From an uncultured Alphaproteobacteria bacterium (lineage in GTDB: Bacteria; Pseudomonadota; Alphaproteobacteria; RF32; CAG-239): a stretch of DNA of 64,000 bases. The translations under genes and the position numbers were made by a program. Each line of letters begins with the position of its first letter. The stretch's first letter is position 1. Shown here one piece after another: positions 27,188 through 36,320 of this stretch. The notes beneath the pieces are model-generated. The model saw only the letters and a list, made by a program, of their open reading frames with translations. It was not told where the DNA came from and did not search any database. The DNA lies in contig CAKQMH010000007.1 of the NCBI GenBank assembly GCA_934254915.1, forward strand, positions 1-64,000, read 5' to 3'.

Positions 27188-28141
27188 ATGAGAGTTAAAA
27201 ATTTCATAGCGGCAAATATGAACGAAGCCATGGCGCAAGTCCGAATGACGCTTGGTTCTGAGGCCGTAATCCTCTCTAATCAGATCCTGGACGGGCAGAT
27301 TCATCTTACCGCCGCGGTTGATGAACGTGATGACTTTGATTTCAATCCTGACGAGCGTCTTCGCGCCATAGATACCAAAATTTGGTTTGATGAACGCCAT
27401 TTGCGCGAAAGTTTGGAATATCACGGTGTTTTGGCATCCATCGCCGAAAAAATTTTGGCGCAGGCTCGAGATGTCGCTCGTTCACAACCGCAAGCCGATG
27501 AGCAAAAAGTTTTAAGTCAGGCTTTGGCTAAGGTATTTAAGTTTGATGGTCTGTTCGGTTCTGATTCGCAGGTAAAAGTTTTTATGGGGATTTCCGGCAG
27601 CGGTAAGTCCACCGCCATTGCCAAAATGGCCACTCAGGCTCGGTTGCAAAACATTAAAACCTTAATTGTCAGTACCGACAACATTCGCGCCGGCGCTAAT
27701 AATCAGTTACAAGCATTTGCCAACATTTTGGAAGTCGATTTTGTCTTTCACAAACAGGCGGAAGAAGCGTTTAAATGTATTAATCAGGCTAAGCGCAATT
27801 ATGGGCTTATCTTGGTTGATACTGCCGGTATCAATCCTTATTATCAGGCAGAATTGGACAAGATTGCGCCGATTGTCGAAGCTTTAAAGGGAGATAAAAT
27901 TTTAGTGCAGGATGCAGGACGCAACGTCTTTGAAGCGGTTGAAACGGCTGAATTGTTTAAGGATTTGGGCGCGGACTATTTATTACCGACCCGTTTGGAT
28001 TTGACCCGACGCATCGGTGCTTTGATTTCTGCCGCCGGCTGTTGCAATCTTGCTTTTGCCGCCGCCGGTGTAAATTCGTCAATAGCTAAAGGATTAGCTC
28101 GTGTCGAAAGTTCATCATTAGCCAAACTTTTGTTAGCTTAA
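27188..28141 (+). CDS. flhF: Flagellar SRP-like GTPase FlhF
   Basis: SRP-family GTPase that controls where and how many flagella form. The N-terminus MRVKNFIAANMNEAMAQVR and the GTPase P-loop GISGSGKS (134-141), with VDTAGINPY as the G3 region, support the call. At 317 residues it is shorter than the roughly 400-480 of many FlhF proteins, mainly because the basic N-terminal linker is short. The G4 motif is not obvious (DYLLPTRLDLTRRIG replaces the usual TKLD), so GTP specificity deserves a check. Confidence 0.88.
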   Translation: MRVKNFIAANMNEAMAQVRMTLGSEAVILSNQILDGQIHLTAAVDERDDFDFNPDERLRAIDTKIWFDERHLRESLEYHGVLASIAEKILAQARDVARSQPQADEQKVLSQALAKVFKFDGLFGSDSQVKVFMGISGSGKSTAIAKMATQARLQNIKTLIVSTDNIRAGANNQLQAFANILEVDFVFHKQAEEAFKCINQAKRNYGLILVDTAGINPYYQAELDKIAPIVEALKGDKILVQDAGRNVFEAVETAELFKDLGADYLLPTRLDLTRRIGALISAAGCCNLAFAAAGVNSSIAKGLARVESSSLAKLLLA

Positions 28142-28152
28142 AGGAAAGGAAA

Positions 28153-28959
28153 ATGGAAAATATACAAGAATTGACAATCGCTCCCGCCGGAACATCCGCC
28201 CGCAGTTTGCGTAAAGGGCGCAATATGTTGGCTATTGCCTCGGGCAAAGGCGGAGTTGGCAAAACCTGGTTTTCCATAACCTTGGCTCATGCTTTAAGCA
28301 CGTTGCGGCAAAAAACTTTGCTGTTTGACGGCGATTTGGGTTTGGCCAATGTCGATATCCAGTTAGGTCTTATGGTGAAATACGATTTAGGCAGCGTCAT
28401 TTCCGGCGCTATGAGCCTTAATCAGGTGGTTCATCACTATGACAAAGGGCGGTTTGATGTTATTGCCGGACGTTCTGGCTCGGCCGGATTAGCCTCCATG
28501 CCGATAGGGCGGTTACAAATTTTGGGTGAGGATTTGAGCCTGCTGGCCGGTAATTACAATAAAGTCATATTGGATATGGGCGCCGGTGTTGAAAAGCCGG
28601 TACGCATACTTTCCGGTATGGCCGAAAAAATTATTGTTGTCTGCACGGACGAACCCACTTCTTTGACCGATGCCTACGCTTTTATCAAAATTATGACTAT
28701 GCAATATCCGAAGAGTAATATTAATATCGTTATTAATCAGGCTAATTCGGTGCGCGAGGGCCAACGTACGTATGATACTCTGCTCAAAGCCTGCAACAAC
28801 TTCTTGAAAATAAATCCGCCTTTATTAGGTATAATCAGAAGAGATACGCGCGTTCGTGATTCGATTCGCAATCAAACTTCCATTATAAACCGCTATCCGA
28901 CATCCGAGGCCGCCGAAGATGTTTTAGCCATTGCCAAGAGGTTAATCGCCAATGGATAA
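28153..28959 (+). CDS. flhG: MinD-like ATPase FlhG/FleN
   Basis: ParA/MinD-family ATPase that limits flagellar number, the usual partner of FlhF. The deviant Walker A is SGKGGVGKTWFS (residues 30-41); FDGDLGLANVDIQLG and VILDMGAGVEKP are the other ATPase motifs. 268 residues. Its stop overlaps the start of the next gene by eight bases, indicating translational coupling. Confidence 0.93.
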   Translation: MENIQELTIAPAGTSARSLRKGRNMLAIASGKGGVGKTWFSITLAHALSTLRQKTLLFDGDLGLANVDIQLGLMVKYDLGSVISGAMSLNQVVHHYDKGRFDVIAGRSGSAGLASMPIGRLQILGEDLSLLAGNYNKVILDMGAGVEKPVRILSGMAEKIIVVCTDEPTSLTDAYAFIKIMTMQYPKSNINIVINQANSVREGQRTYDTLLKACNNFLKINPPLLGIIRRDTRVRDSIRNQTSIINRYPTSEAAEDVLAIAKRLIANG

Positions 28960-30808
28960 TGTAATTGCTTCAACCCTTAATCCCGCGATGACACCGCAGC
29001 TTGCCGATAAGATTGTTACCGGACAAATTGTGGAAATTCCCGAGGCGTTGAGCAATTTTAATATCGGCGATACTTTGCTGCTTAAAGTTCTGTTTGACAA
29101 TAATGCTTTTAAGTTTAATCAGGATTTAAGTGTGCGTTTGCTGATTGACGGACAGGAAACCCCGCTTCATCTAAAGTTTGATATTCCTTTGAAGCTTGAG
29201 GCTGATGAGGCTCACCAAATTTTAGCTAAAGTGGTCGGACGTCCGACTGATTCTCGTATCAGTTTTTCGCTTATCAGTATTGATAATAAACGTCCTGACA
29301 GTTTTATCCTGCCGCCGCAAACCTCAAAAAACACCCCATCGACGCCGGTTTTGGGCAATGAAAACTTAAAACCCGATGTCACTAATCAAATGGTTTCACC
29401 CAATGCGCCGATAATCAAAGAAGTCAACTCCGCTATCCAACAAGTTAGATTTGTGCCGCTGAAATTAGCGCCGGCCGTAACGGAAATTATGCAGGAATTT
29501 TCACTGCCGCCGGAGTTGCAAAATCGTATTTCTGCAGCGGTAAGCGATTTACGAATGAATGTTGAGCTGAAAGCTGTTTTGCCGACCCCGCAGGAAAACA
29601 CCTCAATTTCGCAGTCCTTAGAGCAAGAAATTACCGCGCCATTGCGTCAACTGATAAGCAATATTGCGCTAGCACAGGACAAACCGCAGCAGCTGACCGC
29701 TTTAATCAACAATTTGGCTGCCGAAGTCAAAAATTTATCATTGCTGTCGCTGCCGGCTACGGCTCAGCTCAAAGGTGAAAACAACGTGCTGTTTTTTCAA
29801 ACCCCGTTGGGTGAAGTGTTGCCGGAAACCTCGCTTAAATTTCCGCCGCAAACGCAGGTAATCTTACAGCTGAAAGAAGTCGAAACCGGTTCTGACACTC
29901 GTCCCGCAACAGTTAGCCAACCGCCGGCGGCTAATTCGCAACCAGTATCGGAAAAATCGTTGTTAGGCAGTTTGTTGTCCAAATTGGTCGACGTCATCAA
30001 GCCACAGCCGGCTGAAGTTAAGCCTGAATTGAATGCTAAATCACTGCTTACTCCGTTGAAAGCCGAAACGTTACTTCCGACGGAAAAAAGTCTTCCGTTG
30101 CCGGAAACAGGTATGGTTATCAATACGCTTTCCTCTCGTATGCCCAACAGTTTATCGCCGCTTTTGGATATTTTAAAACCTTTGGCCGCTCAGCCGCAAG
30201 AAACACATGTCGCTACTCTTTTATTGGACAAGCTTCCGGCGCCGAATGATAAAATGTTGTCTAACCTGACTAATTATGTCAAAGCGGCTTCAACCCGCGA
30301 TGTCAGTGCCTGGTTGGGTAAAGATTTGGTGCAGGAGCTTGATTCACTTGGCACTCAGGGTAAAGAGGTTATTGCCCGTGCAGCTGATTATGTAAGCCAA
30401 AATACGCGTGACGGCATCAGTTGGCGCACGGTCGAAATACCGCTTCTTGCCGGTTCGGAGCTTTCGCATATTCAATTGTCCATCAAAAAACCGCAGGACG
30501 AAGAAGAAAAAGATGTTCCGGCCGCTAAGCGCAAATCGGGTACACGGTTTTTGCTGGAAACCGAATTCACACGGTTGGGCAAATTTCAGTTCGATGGTTT
30601 TTCACTGCCCAAAGACCGGCGCTTTGATTTGGTTATTCGTACTACCCATCAGTTTTCGGAAGACTTTTGTTCGCAAATTATTCGGCTTTTCAAAACCTCT
30701 TTGCAGGAAGTTGATTATGTCGGTAACATAAATATCAATCTTAAGGAAAATTTTATTAAAATCGCTGAAACTGAAAATCATCAGTTGGATGACAGCATAT
30801 ATATTTAG
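28952..30808 (+). CDS. FliK-like hook-length control family protein (divergent)
   Basis: 618 residues. The N-terminal part (about 1-125) is a compact region with VTGQIVEIPEALSNFNIGD; the middle (130-430) is Pro/Gln/Leu-rich and low in complexity. The C-terminal part (about 500-610) resembles the FliK hook-control domain in layout: IPLLAGSELSHIQLSIKK, a Lys/Asp-rich insertion, then TEFTRLGKFQFDGFSL and a final helical stretch. It overlaps flhG by eight bases at the end of the flagellar operon. A true FliK is already present at 14695, so this is a second member with an unknown role. The domain call is inference. Confidence 0.6.
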   Translation: MDNVIASTLNPAMTPQLADKIVTGQIVEIPEALSNFNIGDTLLLKVLFDNNAFKFNQDLSVRLLIDGQETPLHLKFDIPLKLEADEAHQILAKVVGRPTDSRISFSLISIDNKRPDSFILPPQTSKNTPSTPVLGNENLKPDVTNQMVSPNAPIIKEVNSAIQQVRFVPLKLAPAVTEIMQEFSLPPELQNRISAAVSDLRMNVELKAVLPTPQENTSISQSLEQEITAPLRQLISNIALAQDKPQQLTALINNLAAEVKNLSLLSLPATAQLKGENNVLFFQTPLGEVLPETSLKFPPQTQVILQLKEVETGSDTRPATVSQPPAANSQPVSEKSLLGSLLSKLVDVIKPQPAEVKPELNAKSLLTPLKAETLLPTEKSLPLPETGMVINTLSSRMPNSLSPLLDILKPLAAQPQETHVATLLLDKLPAPNDKMLSNLTNYVKAASTRDVSAWLGKDLVQELDSLGTQGKEVIARAADYVSQNTRDGISWRTVEIPLLAGSELSHIQLSIKKPQDEEEKDVPAAKRKSGTRFLLETEFTRLGKFQFDGFSLPKDRRFDLVIRTTHQFSEDFCSQIIRLFKTSLQEVDYVGNININLKENFIKIAETENHQLDDSIYI

Positions 30809-30823
30809 TAATAGGGAGCAGCA

Positions 30824-31969
30824 ATGTTGCAAGACGCACTTGGTTATTATCAGATTTTAGAAGTCAACGACCAATCATCGGCCGCTGAGATAAAACGCCA
30901 ATACCGCGATAAAGCCAAATTATATCATCCCGATTATAATAAATCTGCCGCCGCGGTGGAGATTTTTCAACAATTATCCGAAGCTTATGAAGTTTTGAGC
31001 AATGATGACCGACGCTTAATTTATAATCTATTATCGGCGGTTTATGATAAAAACAATTATCCTGAGCTTGAAAATATCCAACCATTTAAATCACCGGCAA
31101 GCGACAGTGTCGACATTCGTTTTATCAACCCGATGTCGGTGCGCGGAAAACTGTGGCGCTATACGGTAAGTACACAGCCATGTTATTGCACTTTAGGTTT
31201 GGCGCGCAAACACGAGTTGAAAGTTTCCGTCCTTAATTGGTTGTTAGGTTGGTGGCAGCCCAAAGCTTTTGTGCTTAATTGCAAATATTTGTGTGAAAAC
31301 TTTCGCCATGTTGATTATCAGGATGAAAATTTGCGTCTGTTGGTGCATAACGCGGTGGCGTATAATCATTTGGGACAACAAGCGGAAGCCTCCCGTTCGG
31401 CTGTTTTGGCGCTGAGCTATGCTCAAGGCAGTTTGCGGACTTATTTGCAGCAGTTTATTGCTCGCCTTAACCAACGTGTCGCTCGTCCGCAGTCATGGCC
31501 GTTGTTGCAGCTTAAACTGGTACAGTTGCTGATGCCGTTGCTTATCTTTTTAGCCGTATTTTTGCCGTCATCGGTTGAATATGTCAGTGAATGGGATTTA
31601 ATGCAGTATTTCCAAAATAAGAAAGCTATTGATTATTATCAGGAAGTCAATTTCGGGCGTCGCGGACGCAGTGTTGATGATGTCGTTGTCGGCAAGGTTT
31701 TGACTATTCCGGTCGACCGAACCGATATCAAACAGCTGTATCATTTGCGCGCTGATGCCCAAATTATGTATGGTCCGTCGGATGAGTTTGATATCTTCAA
31801 GCCAGTGAAAAGCGGCACTACTGTTCGCCTGACCGGTGTAACTCCGGATAAAATTTGGGCGCGGATAATGATTGACAGCGGCGAAATGGGGTTTGTTAAA
31901 ATGCAAATCTTACAGCGCGGTATGGGCAATCCGGTGCCGGATTTTAGTAAGGTTTATGAGCCGGAGTAG
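30824..31969 (+). CDS. J-domain membrane protein with SH3-like C-terminus
   Basis: 381 residues. The N-terminal J domain (about 5-70) has the essential HPD motif (YHPDYN, residues 35-37), so it should stimulate an Hsp70 (DnaK). A middle region (about 100-215) has STQPCYCTLGLARKHEL and LNWLLGWWQPKAFVLN, then a helical segment. One membrane span lies near 228-248 (LMPLLIFLAVFLPSS). The C-terminal 90 residues resemble a bacterial SH3 fold (YHLRADAQIMYGPSDEF, ARIMIDSGEMGFVKM). It follows the FliK-like gene by 15 bases, so it is the last gene of the flagellar operon. I do not recognise a named family. Confidence 0.7.
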   Translation: MLQDALGYYQILEVNDQSSAAEIKRQYRDKAKLYHPDYNKSAAAVEIFQQLSEAYEVLSNDDRRLIYNLLSAVYDKNNYPELENIQPFKSPASDSVDIRFINPMSVRGKLWRYTVSTQPCYCTLGLARKHELKVSVLNWLLGWWQPKAFVLNCKYLCENFRHVDYQDENLRLLVHNAVAYNHLGQQAEASRSAVLALSYAQGSLRTYLQQFIARLNQRVARPQSWPLLQLKLVQLLMPLLIFLAVFLPSSVEYVSEWDLMQYFQNKKAIDYYQEVNFGRRGRSVDDVVVGKVLTIPVDRTDIKQLYHLRADAQIMYGPSDEFDIFKPVKSGTTVRLTGVTPDKIWARIMIDSGEMGFVKMQILQRGMGNPVPDFSKVYEPE

Positions 31970-31986
31970 GAAGTTCGTTTTGTGCT

Positions 31987-32113
31987 GGGAAGTTCGTCTA
32001 GAGGTTTTCTAGAGCAGCTAACTACGGTCTCGTGTTCGGTCATGTACTATTTTGTACACTCACTCACACTCGCCTTGTTATCCACTCTATAAATTCCTCT
32101 ATCCGAACTTCTA
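31987..32113. repeat. Long imperfect inverted repeat (hairpin element)
   Basis: Two arms of about 60 bases (31987-32047 and 32054-32113) are imperfect inverted copies around a six-base centre TATTTT. Matching blocks run the whole length: GAAGTTCG, TAGAGG, TAGAG, TAAC, GTGT and TGTAC. GGAAGTTCG also occurs once more just upstream (31969). The element fills most of the 248-base gap between two convergent genes. It could be a miniature mobile element, a structured RNA or an oversized terminator; no gene is visible in the gap. Confidence 0.6.
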
Positions 32114-32217
32114 GGACTTAGTGCAGGAATATTTTAAATGGTCGAAAGGTCTCGGCCTTGTTTTTCGTGACGCGCATCAGTCGCGGCACAAAGAATATCA
32201 GCATATTATCCGCGTTG

Positions 32218-33516
32218 CTAGTGCTTCTTGCCTTGGAATATGACTTTAGCACGGTCAAGCAAAGAGCTGTCTTGCGCCAGTTTATTAAACATATGCGTTG
32301 GAGACATCGGAATAGGATCGGTCGGCGTATTGTCCACGTAGTTGACATTGGGACGAAACGTGATGCGGGAAAAAGCAAATAATACCAAAAATCCGTTTAC
32401 GGCGGAAAAAGCGACCAAGAAACTGATTGCTCCCCAAACCTCCATGGTATAAGAAATTACTATCGGCCCGAAAATCATACCGATGCTTTGCAGTAAAATC
32501 AACATTCCGCTGGCTTCCACGCGTTCGCTGTCATCTATCAGGTCATTAACATGGGAGACGCATAACGGATACATCACAAACACGGCCGCGCCCAAAATCA
32601 AGGATACGCCGATTAATTCCCATAATGCGCCGCCGATAAACAGGTGTACCCAGGGTGCAATCAAAAACAAAATGCCGCTTTCCCACATCACCACAAAGCG
32701 CCGGTCCATTCGGTCAGAGAGTTTACCGACCGGAATTTGCGCCAACATCCCGCCGGTAATGATAAAAAACATAAACAGTGAAATTCTATCCAAACTTAAG
32801 CCGCTTTTGCTGGCATAAATTGCCCCCAGAATATAAACACTGCCAACCATTACGCCGCTTACAATGCAGCCGACTACGCCCACCGGCGAAATTTTATACA
32901 GCCGCAACAGCGACATACTTTTGTGAATGGAGATATCGGGTGCGGGCAGGGCGGTTAGTGAAATCGGCACTAATGCAATAGAATACAAAACCGACACCAG
33001 AATAAAAATAATTACTCCGTTGGCATCGGGAACGGTAATCAATAATTGCCCCCATGCTGATCCTAAATAGGTTGTCACCATGTATAATGACATAATGATG
33101 CCGCGATTCTGATTCTTGGTGCGGGTATTCAGCCAGCTTTCCAGACACATCATAGCTGAACTGAGGCAATATCCTTCCAGAAAACGCAACACTCCCCAAT
33201 ATAGCGGATTAGGAGAAATGCTGTGCAGCAAAACCAACGCTGATAAAACGGATATATAGACGGAAAAAGCTCGAATATGCCCCACACGGTTGATAATTCG
33301 GTATGAACTCAGCGAGGCAAAAATATATCCGACATAATAAACCGAAAGCACCAAACCGGCTTCCGCGGTGGTAATCGTCATTGCATTAAGCCTTAAAGCC
33401 AAGGTTGATGACAACAAACCATAGGCCGCACAGGTAAACATCGTGCCGATAAAAAAAGCCGTCAGAGGGGAAGCTAATTTTTCCAAAGATTTGATACTTT
33501 CCCAAATTTTGTTCAT
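32218..33516 (-). CDS. MFS transporter, YcaD-like
   Basis: About twelve membrane segments over 432 residues, with the MFS loop GKLSDRMDRR between segments 8 and 9 and the first-half equivalent SSYRIINRVGHIRAF. The pattern (SVYYVGYIFAS, LEGYCLSSAMMCLESWLN) resembles YcaD-type transporters. Substrate unknown. I chose ATG 33516, which has GAGGGG upstream. It reads toward argS's strand mates: argS ends ten bases before the upstream TTG, so the two are probably one transcript. Confidence 0.85.
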   Translation of the reverse strand: MNKIWESIKSLEKLASPLTAFFIGTMFTCAAYGLLSSTLALRLNAMTITTAEAGLVLSVYYVGYIFASLSSYRIINRVGHIRAFSVYISVLSALVLLHSISPNPLYWGVLRFLEGYCLSSAMMCLESWLNTRTKNQNRGIIMSLYMVTTYLGSAWGQLLITVPDANGVIIFILVSVLYSIALVPISLTALPAPDISIHKSMSLLRLYKISPVGVVGCIVSGVMVGSVYILGAIYASKSGLSLDRISLFMFFIITGGMLAQIPVGKLSDRMDRRFVVMWESGILFLIAPWVHLFIGGALWELIGVSLILGAAVFVMYPLCVSHVNDLIDDSERVEASGMLILLQSIGMIFGPIVISYTMEVWGAISFLVAFSAVNGFLVLFAFSRITFRPNVNYVDNTPTDPIPMSPTHMFNKLAQDSSLLDRAKVIFQGKKH

Positions 33517-33543
33517 TTTCCCCTCTTCTCGCAATGTTTTAAT

Positions 33544-35277
33544 TTATTCCGCACAGGCTTTTTTGAGCATAACTTCCGGAGCTTCGATTCCCAACAAATT
33601 GAGCAGAAGCTGCAGAATATCGCGTACCATTTTGGCCAAACGCAGGCGGGAGGCCGCCAATTCGGCTGTTTCGGCACTCATAATCGGGGAGGCGTTGTAG
33701 AAGCTGGAAAATGTCTGTGCCAGATTATAAGCATAATCCGAAATAATGCTTGGCTCTTTTTCGGCTTCCGCCCGCATAATCACGCTGTTAAGCTGCGAAA
33801 TTTTGAGCGCCAGAACCCGCTCTTCTTTGTTGCTGATAATCACCTCGCCGGCCGCATGTTCTGCCTTGCGCAAAATTGAGTTAATCCGCGCAATTGCATA
33901 TTGAATATACGGGCCGGTTTTGCCTTCAAATTTAGCAAAATCTTCCAGTTCGAACACATATCCTGAGCCGATGTTGTTTTTTAAATCCTGAAACTTTATC
34001 GCGCCGACGGCAATTTGTTCCACCAACTTGTTAATTTCGTTTGCCCCGTAACCGTCAACTTCACCGGCTTCCGGAACCGATTCGCTGACTTTGTTTTTCG
34101 ACATATTAATCAGATTTTCTAATGTCATTACTCCGCCGTCACGGGTTTTGAATGGTTTGCCGTCCGCTCCGTTGACTGTGCCGAAACCGATGTGCTGCAG
34201 TTTAACATTAGGCGCAATTCCTAACTTGTCGGCAACTTCAAACACTTGTTCAAAGTGCAACGCCTGACGTTTGTCCACCACATACAAAATTTCTTGTGCG
34301 TGCAGTTCATCAACTCGCATTTTAATGGTCGCAATATCGGTCAGCTGATAGCCAAAACCGCCATCGCTTTTAACCATAATAACCGGTGGTTTGCTGTCAT
34401 CGGCCAACCGGATGATTAAAGCTCCGTTATCAAGTTCGGCCAAGCCTTTGGCTTTTGCCAGTTCAACAATTTCGCCGCAGGTTTTGTGTGCATCGCTTTC
34501 GCCTAACCACAAATCAAAATGCACATCCAAGGCTTCATAATTTTGTTTTATGGCCTCAACCGAAACCTTGCGTAAATGTTGCCATGCTTTGCGATATTCT
34601 TCATCGCCGTCCTGCAGTTTGGCCGTAATAATACGAGCTTTTTCTTTGGCGGCTTCGTCTTCCTTGCAGCGGATGTTGGCTTTTTTATAAAATTCGGTAA
34701 TTTGATTAATATCGTAGCTCTCGGTTTGTGCCAAATTTCCGTCTTGGTTGATAATTTCCGCCAAAATCATACCCATCGGTGTTCCCCAATCGCCCAAGTG
34801 AACATCGGAAATTACCTTGTTGCCGACAAAGCGTTCAATTCTTTGCAGCGATTCGCCGATAACGCCGGAACGCAAATGGCCGACGTGCATAGCTTTCGCG
34901 ACATTCGGGCCGCCGAAATCCAACACAACAGTGTGCGGATTGGCGGTTTTGTCAATCCCGAAACGGGTATCATTGCTGATTTTATCCATCGTTTGGGCAA
35001 TAAACTTATCGCTGATTGTCATATTAATAAAACCAGGACCATCAACCGAAACTTTGGCTAAATCGCTGTCTTTTTCCAGTTCGGCGGCAATCAAAGCGGC
35101 AATTTCCCGCGGATTTTTATGCAGCTGCTTGGCTAAGGCCAAAGCGCCGTTGCATTGAAAATCGCTCAAATCCGGACGATCGGAAACCTTAACTTGAGCG
35201 TATTTTTCATCTAAGCCGATTTGTTGAAAAATTTTGGTAGTTTTTTGATTAATAATTGCTTCTAAAGACAAACTCAT
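33544..35277 (-). CDS. argS: Arginyl-tRNA synthetase
   Basis: Class I synthetase for tRNA-Arg. The N-terminal additional domain (1-110) is followed by DFGGPNVAKAMHVGHLRSG, with HVGH at 131-134 as the HIGH motif. The block FKTRDGGVMTLENLI corresponds to the KMSKS region, which is degenerate in many ArgS. The C-terminal DALR anticodon-binding domain ends the protein. 577 residues is normal. Confidence 0.96.
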   Translation of the reverse strand: MSLSLEAIINQKTTKIFQQIGLDEKYAQVKVSDRPDLSDFQCNGALALAKQLHKNPREIAALIAAELEKDSDLAKVSVDGPGFINMTISDKFIAQTMDKISNDTRFGIDKTANPHTVVLDFGGPNVAKAMHVGHLRSGVIGESLQRIERFVGNKVISDVHLGDWGTPMGMILAEIINQDGNLAQTESYDINQITEFYKKANIRCKEDEAAKEKARIITAKLQDGDEEYRKAWQHLRKVSVEAIKQNYEALDVHFDLWLGESDAHKTCGEIVELAKAKGLAELDNGALIIRLADDSKPPVIMVKSDGGFGYQLTDIATIKMRVDELHAQEILYVVDKRQALHFEQVFEVADKLGIAPNVKLQHIGFGTVNGADGKPFKTRDGGVMTLENLINMSKNKVSESVPEAGEVDGYGANEINKLVEQIAVGAIKFQDLKNNIGSGYVFELEDFAKFEGKTGPYIQYAIARINSILRKAEHAAGEVIISNKEERVLALKISQLNSVIMRAEAEKEPSIISDYAYNLAQTFSSFYNASPIMSAETAELAASRLRLAKMVRDILQLLLNLLGIEAPEVMLKKACAE

Positions 35278-35297
35278 TTTAACTTAATTCCTTAAAC

Positions 35298-35600
35298 TTA
35301 TTTTACACATTTGAAATAGTAGTGGTTGGGGAGTAAAACCCGACAGGTGAAAGTGCTTTTGCTGACTTCCTCCGCATGAGAACCTTTTTTTTGCTTAACG
35401 CATTCTTCGTCAGCCATTTTTTTCACTTCATCGAACGATGTCCACAAACCGTTGTAGCAGATTGCCGGAGCCTCAGGCTTTGAGCGCCCGACATATAACT
35501 TGTCAGCAGAAGGCGCTCCGGCTTCTCTTCGTCGGTCGACAAACGGGTTTAACAGCGAACAAGCCCCGAGAGCCAGCATCAAAATCGGCAGAATGGTCAT
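35298..35600 (-). CDS. Small lipoprotein of unknown function
   Basis: 100 residues from ATG 35600, with a lipoprotein signal and lipobox LGAC (Cys14). The mature part contains four more Cys (ICYNGLW, DEECVKQ, TFTCRV, YFKCVK), which could form two disulfides. It lies 20 bases upstream of argS on the same strand. I recognise no family. A TTG at 35615 would add five residues. Confidence 0.7.
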   Translation of the reverse strand: MTILPILMLALGACSLLNPFVDRRREAGAPSADKLYVGRSKPEAPAICYNGLWTSFDEVKKMADEECVKQKKGSHAEEVSKSTFTCRVLLPNHYYFKCVK

Positions 35601-35675
35601 TTTTAGCCTAGACAATTTTTAAAACTCCACTACATTAAAAGTAAATTGTGATAACTATACTAAAAGAAGATAAAA

Positions 35676-36281
35676 ATGCAAACTGAAAATAAATATATCG
35701 GTGATGATAAATTTACCAAATTGCTGGAACACTATCAATGCCCAACTCCGCTGGAGGTGGTCAAAATGCGCTTTGCCGGTGCTTTGTGCAGTCCCAATAT
35801 GGATTTGCGCCCGACGGATGTAATCTCGTCCTTTTGGCCGCAAGGGCAAGCTCCGCGTCTGGCCACCAAAGATGAGGCGGATTTGTTTTTTAAGTTTTTT
35901 ATGGGCTTGTGGGATGAAATTTTTACTCACATCAAAGCCAACAAAATCAAATTGCCGAAACTTTCTCTTGCTGACACTGCGGCAATTCGCGCAGCCTGCG
36001 AGCGGCGCTTTGCTGAGGTCGAGTGGGGGTATGTCGAAGGCTTTTGGGGCGGCAAACAGGATTTGAAATTGCCCGAATTCCTCGCCCAAGTGATTGATTC
36101 GCTGTCAGAATTAGCTGAAGCTTATACTACTTTGGCTAAAAAACTTGACAACCCCGCTGATTTGTCTGACATTACAACAGCATTTGCCAATACTGATAAA
36201 ATGGTTGAAAAAACTATTGCTTTTGTCATCGAAAATTCGGTGCTGCCGCGGATAGACAGCCTCAAACGCACTGTAAATTAA
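35676..36281 (+). CDS. Hypothetical protein, soluble and helical
   Basis: 201 residues without signal peptide or membrane segment. Helix-forming sequence dominates, with Trp-rich stretches (SSFWPQGQAPRL, WGYVEGFWGGKQDL). AGAAGA lies upstream of the ATG. It reads away from the lipoprotein gene and is followed after 39 bases by the nitroreductase. I do not recognise the family; codon use looks like its neighbours, so it is likely a real gene. Confidence 0.65.
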   Translation: MQTENKYIGDDKFTKLLEHYQCPTPLEVVKMRFAGALCSPNMDLRPTDVISSFWPQGQAPRLATKDEADLFFKFFMGLWDEIFTHIKANKIKLPKLSLADTAAIRAACERRFAEVEWGYVEGFWGGKQDLKLPEFLAQVIDSLSELAEAYTTLAKKLDNPADLSDITTAFANTDKMVEKTIAFVIENSVLPRIDSLKRTVN

Positions 36282-36320
36282 GCCGCTTTTGCCTGCGGTA
36301 TAATAAAGGAGATTTCGCTT

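Noticed and set aside
32118..32378. Minus-strand frame overlapping the MFS gene end and the hairpin gap
   Set aside because: It overlaps a well-supported gene and its translation has no protein features.
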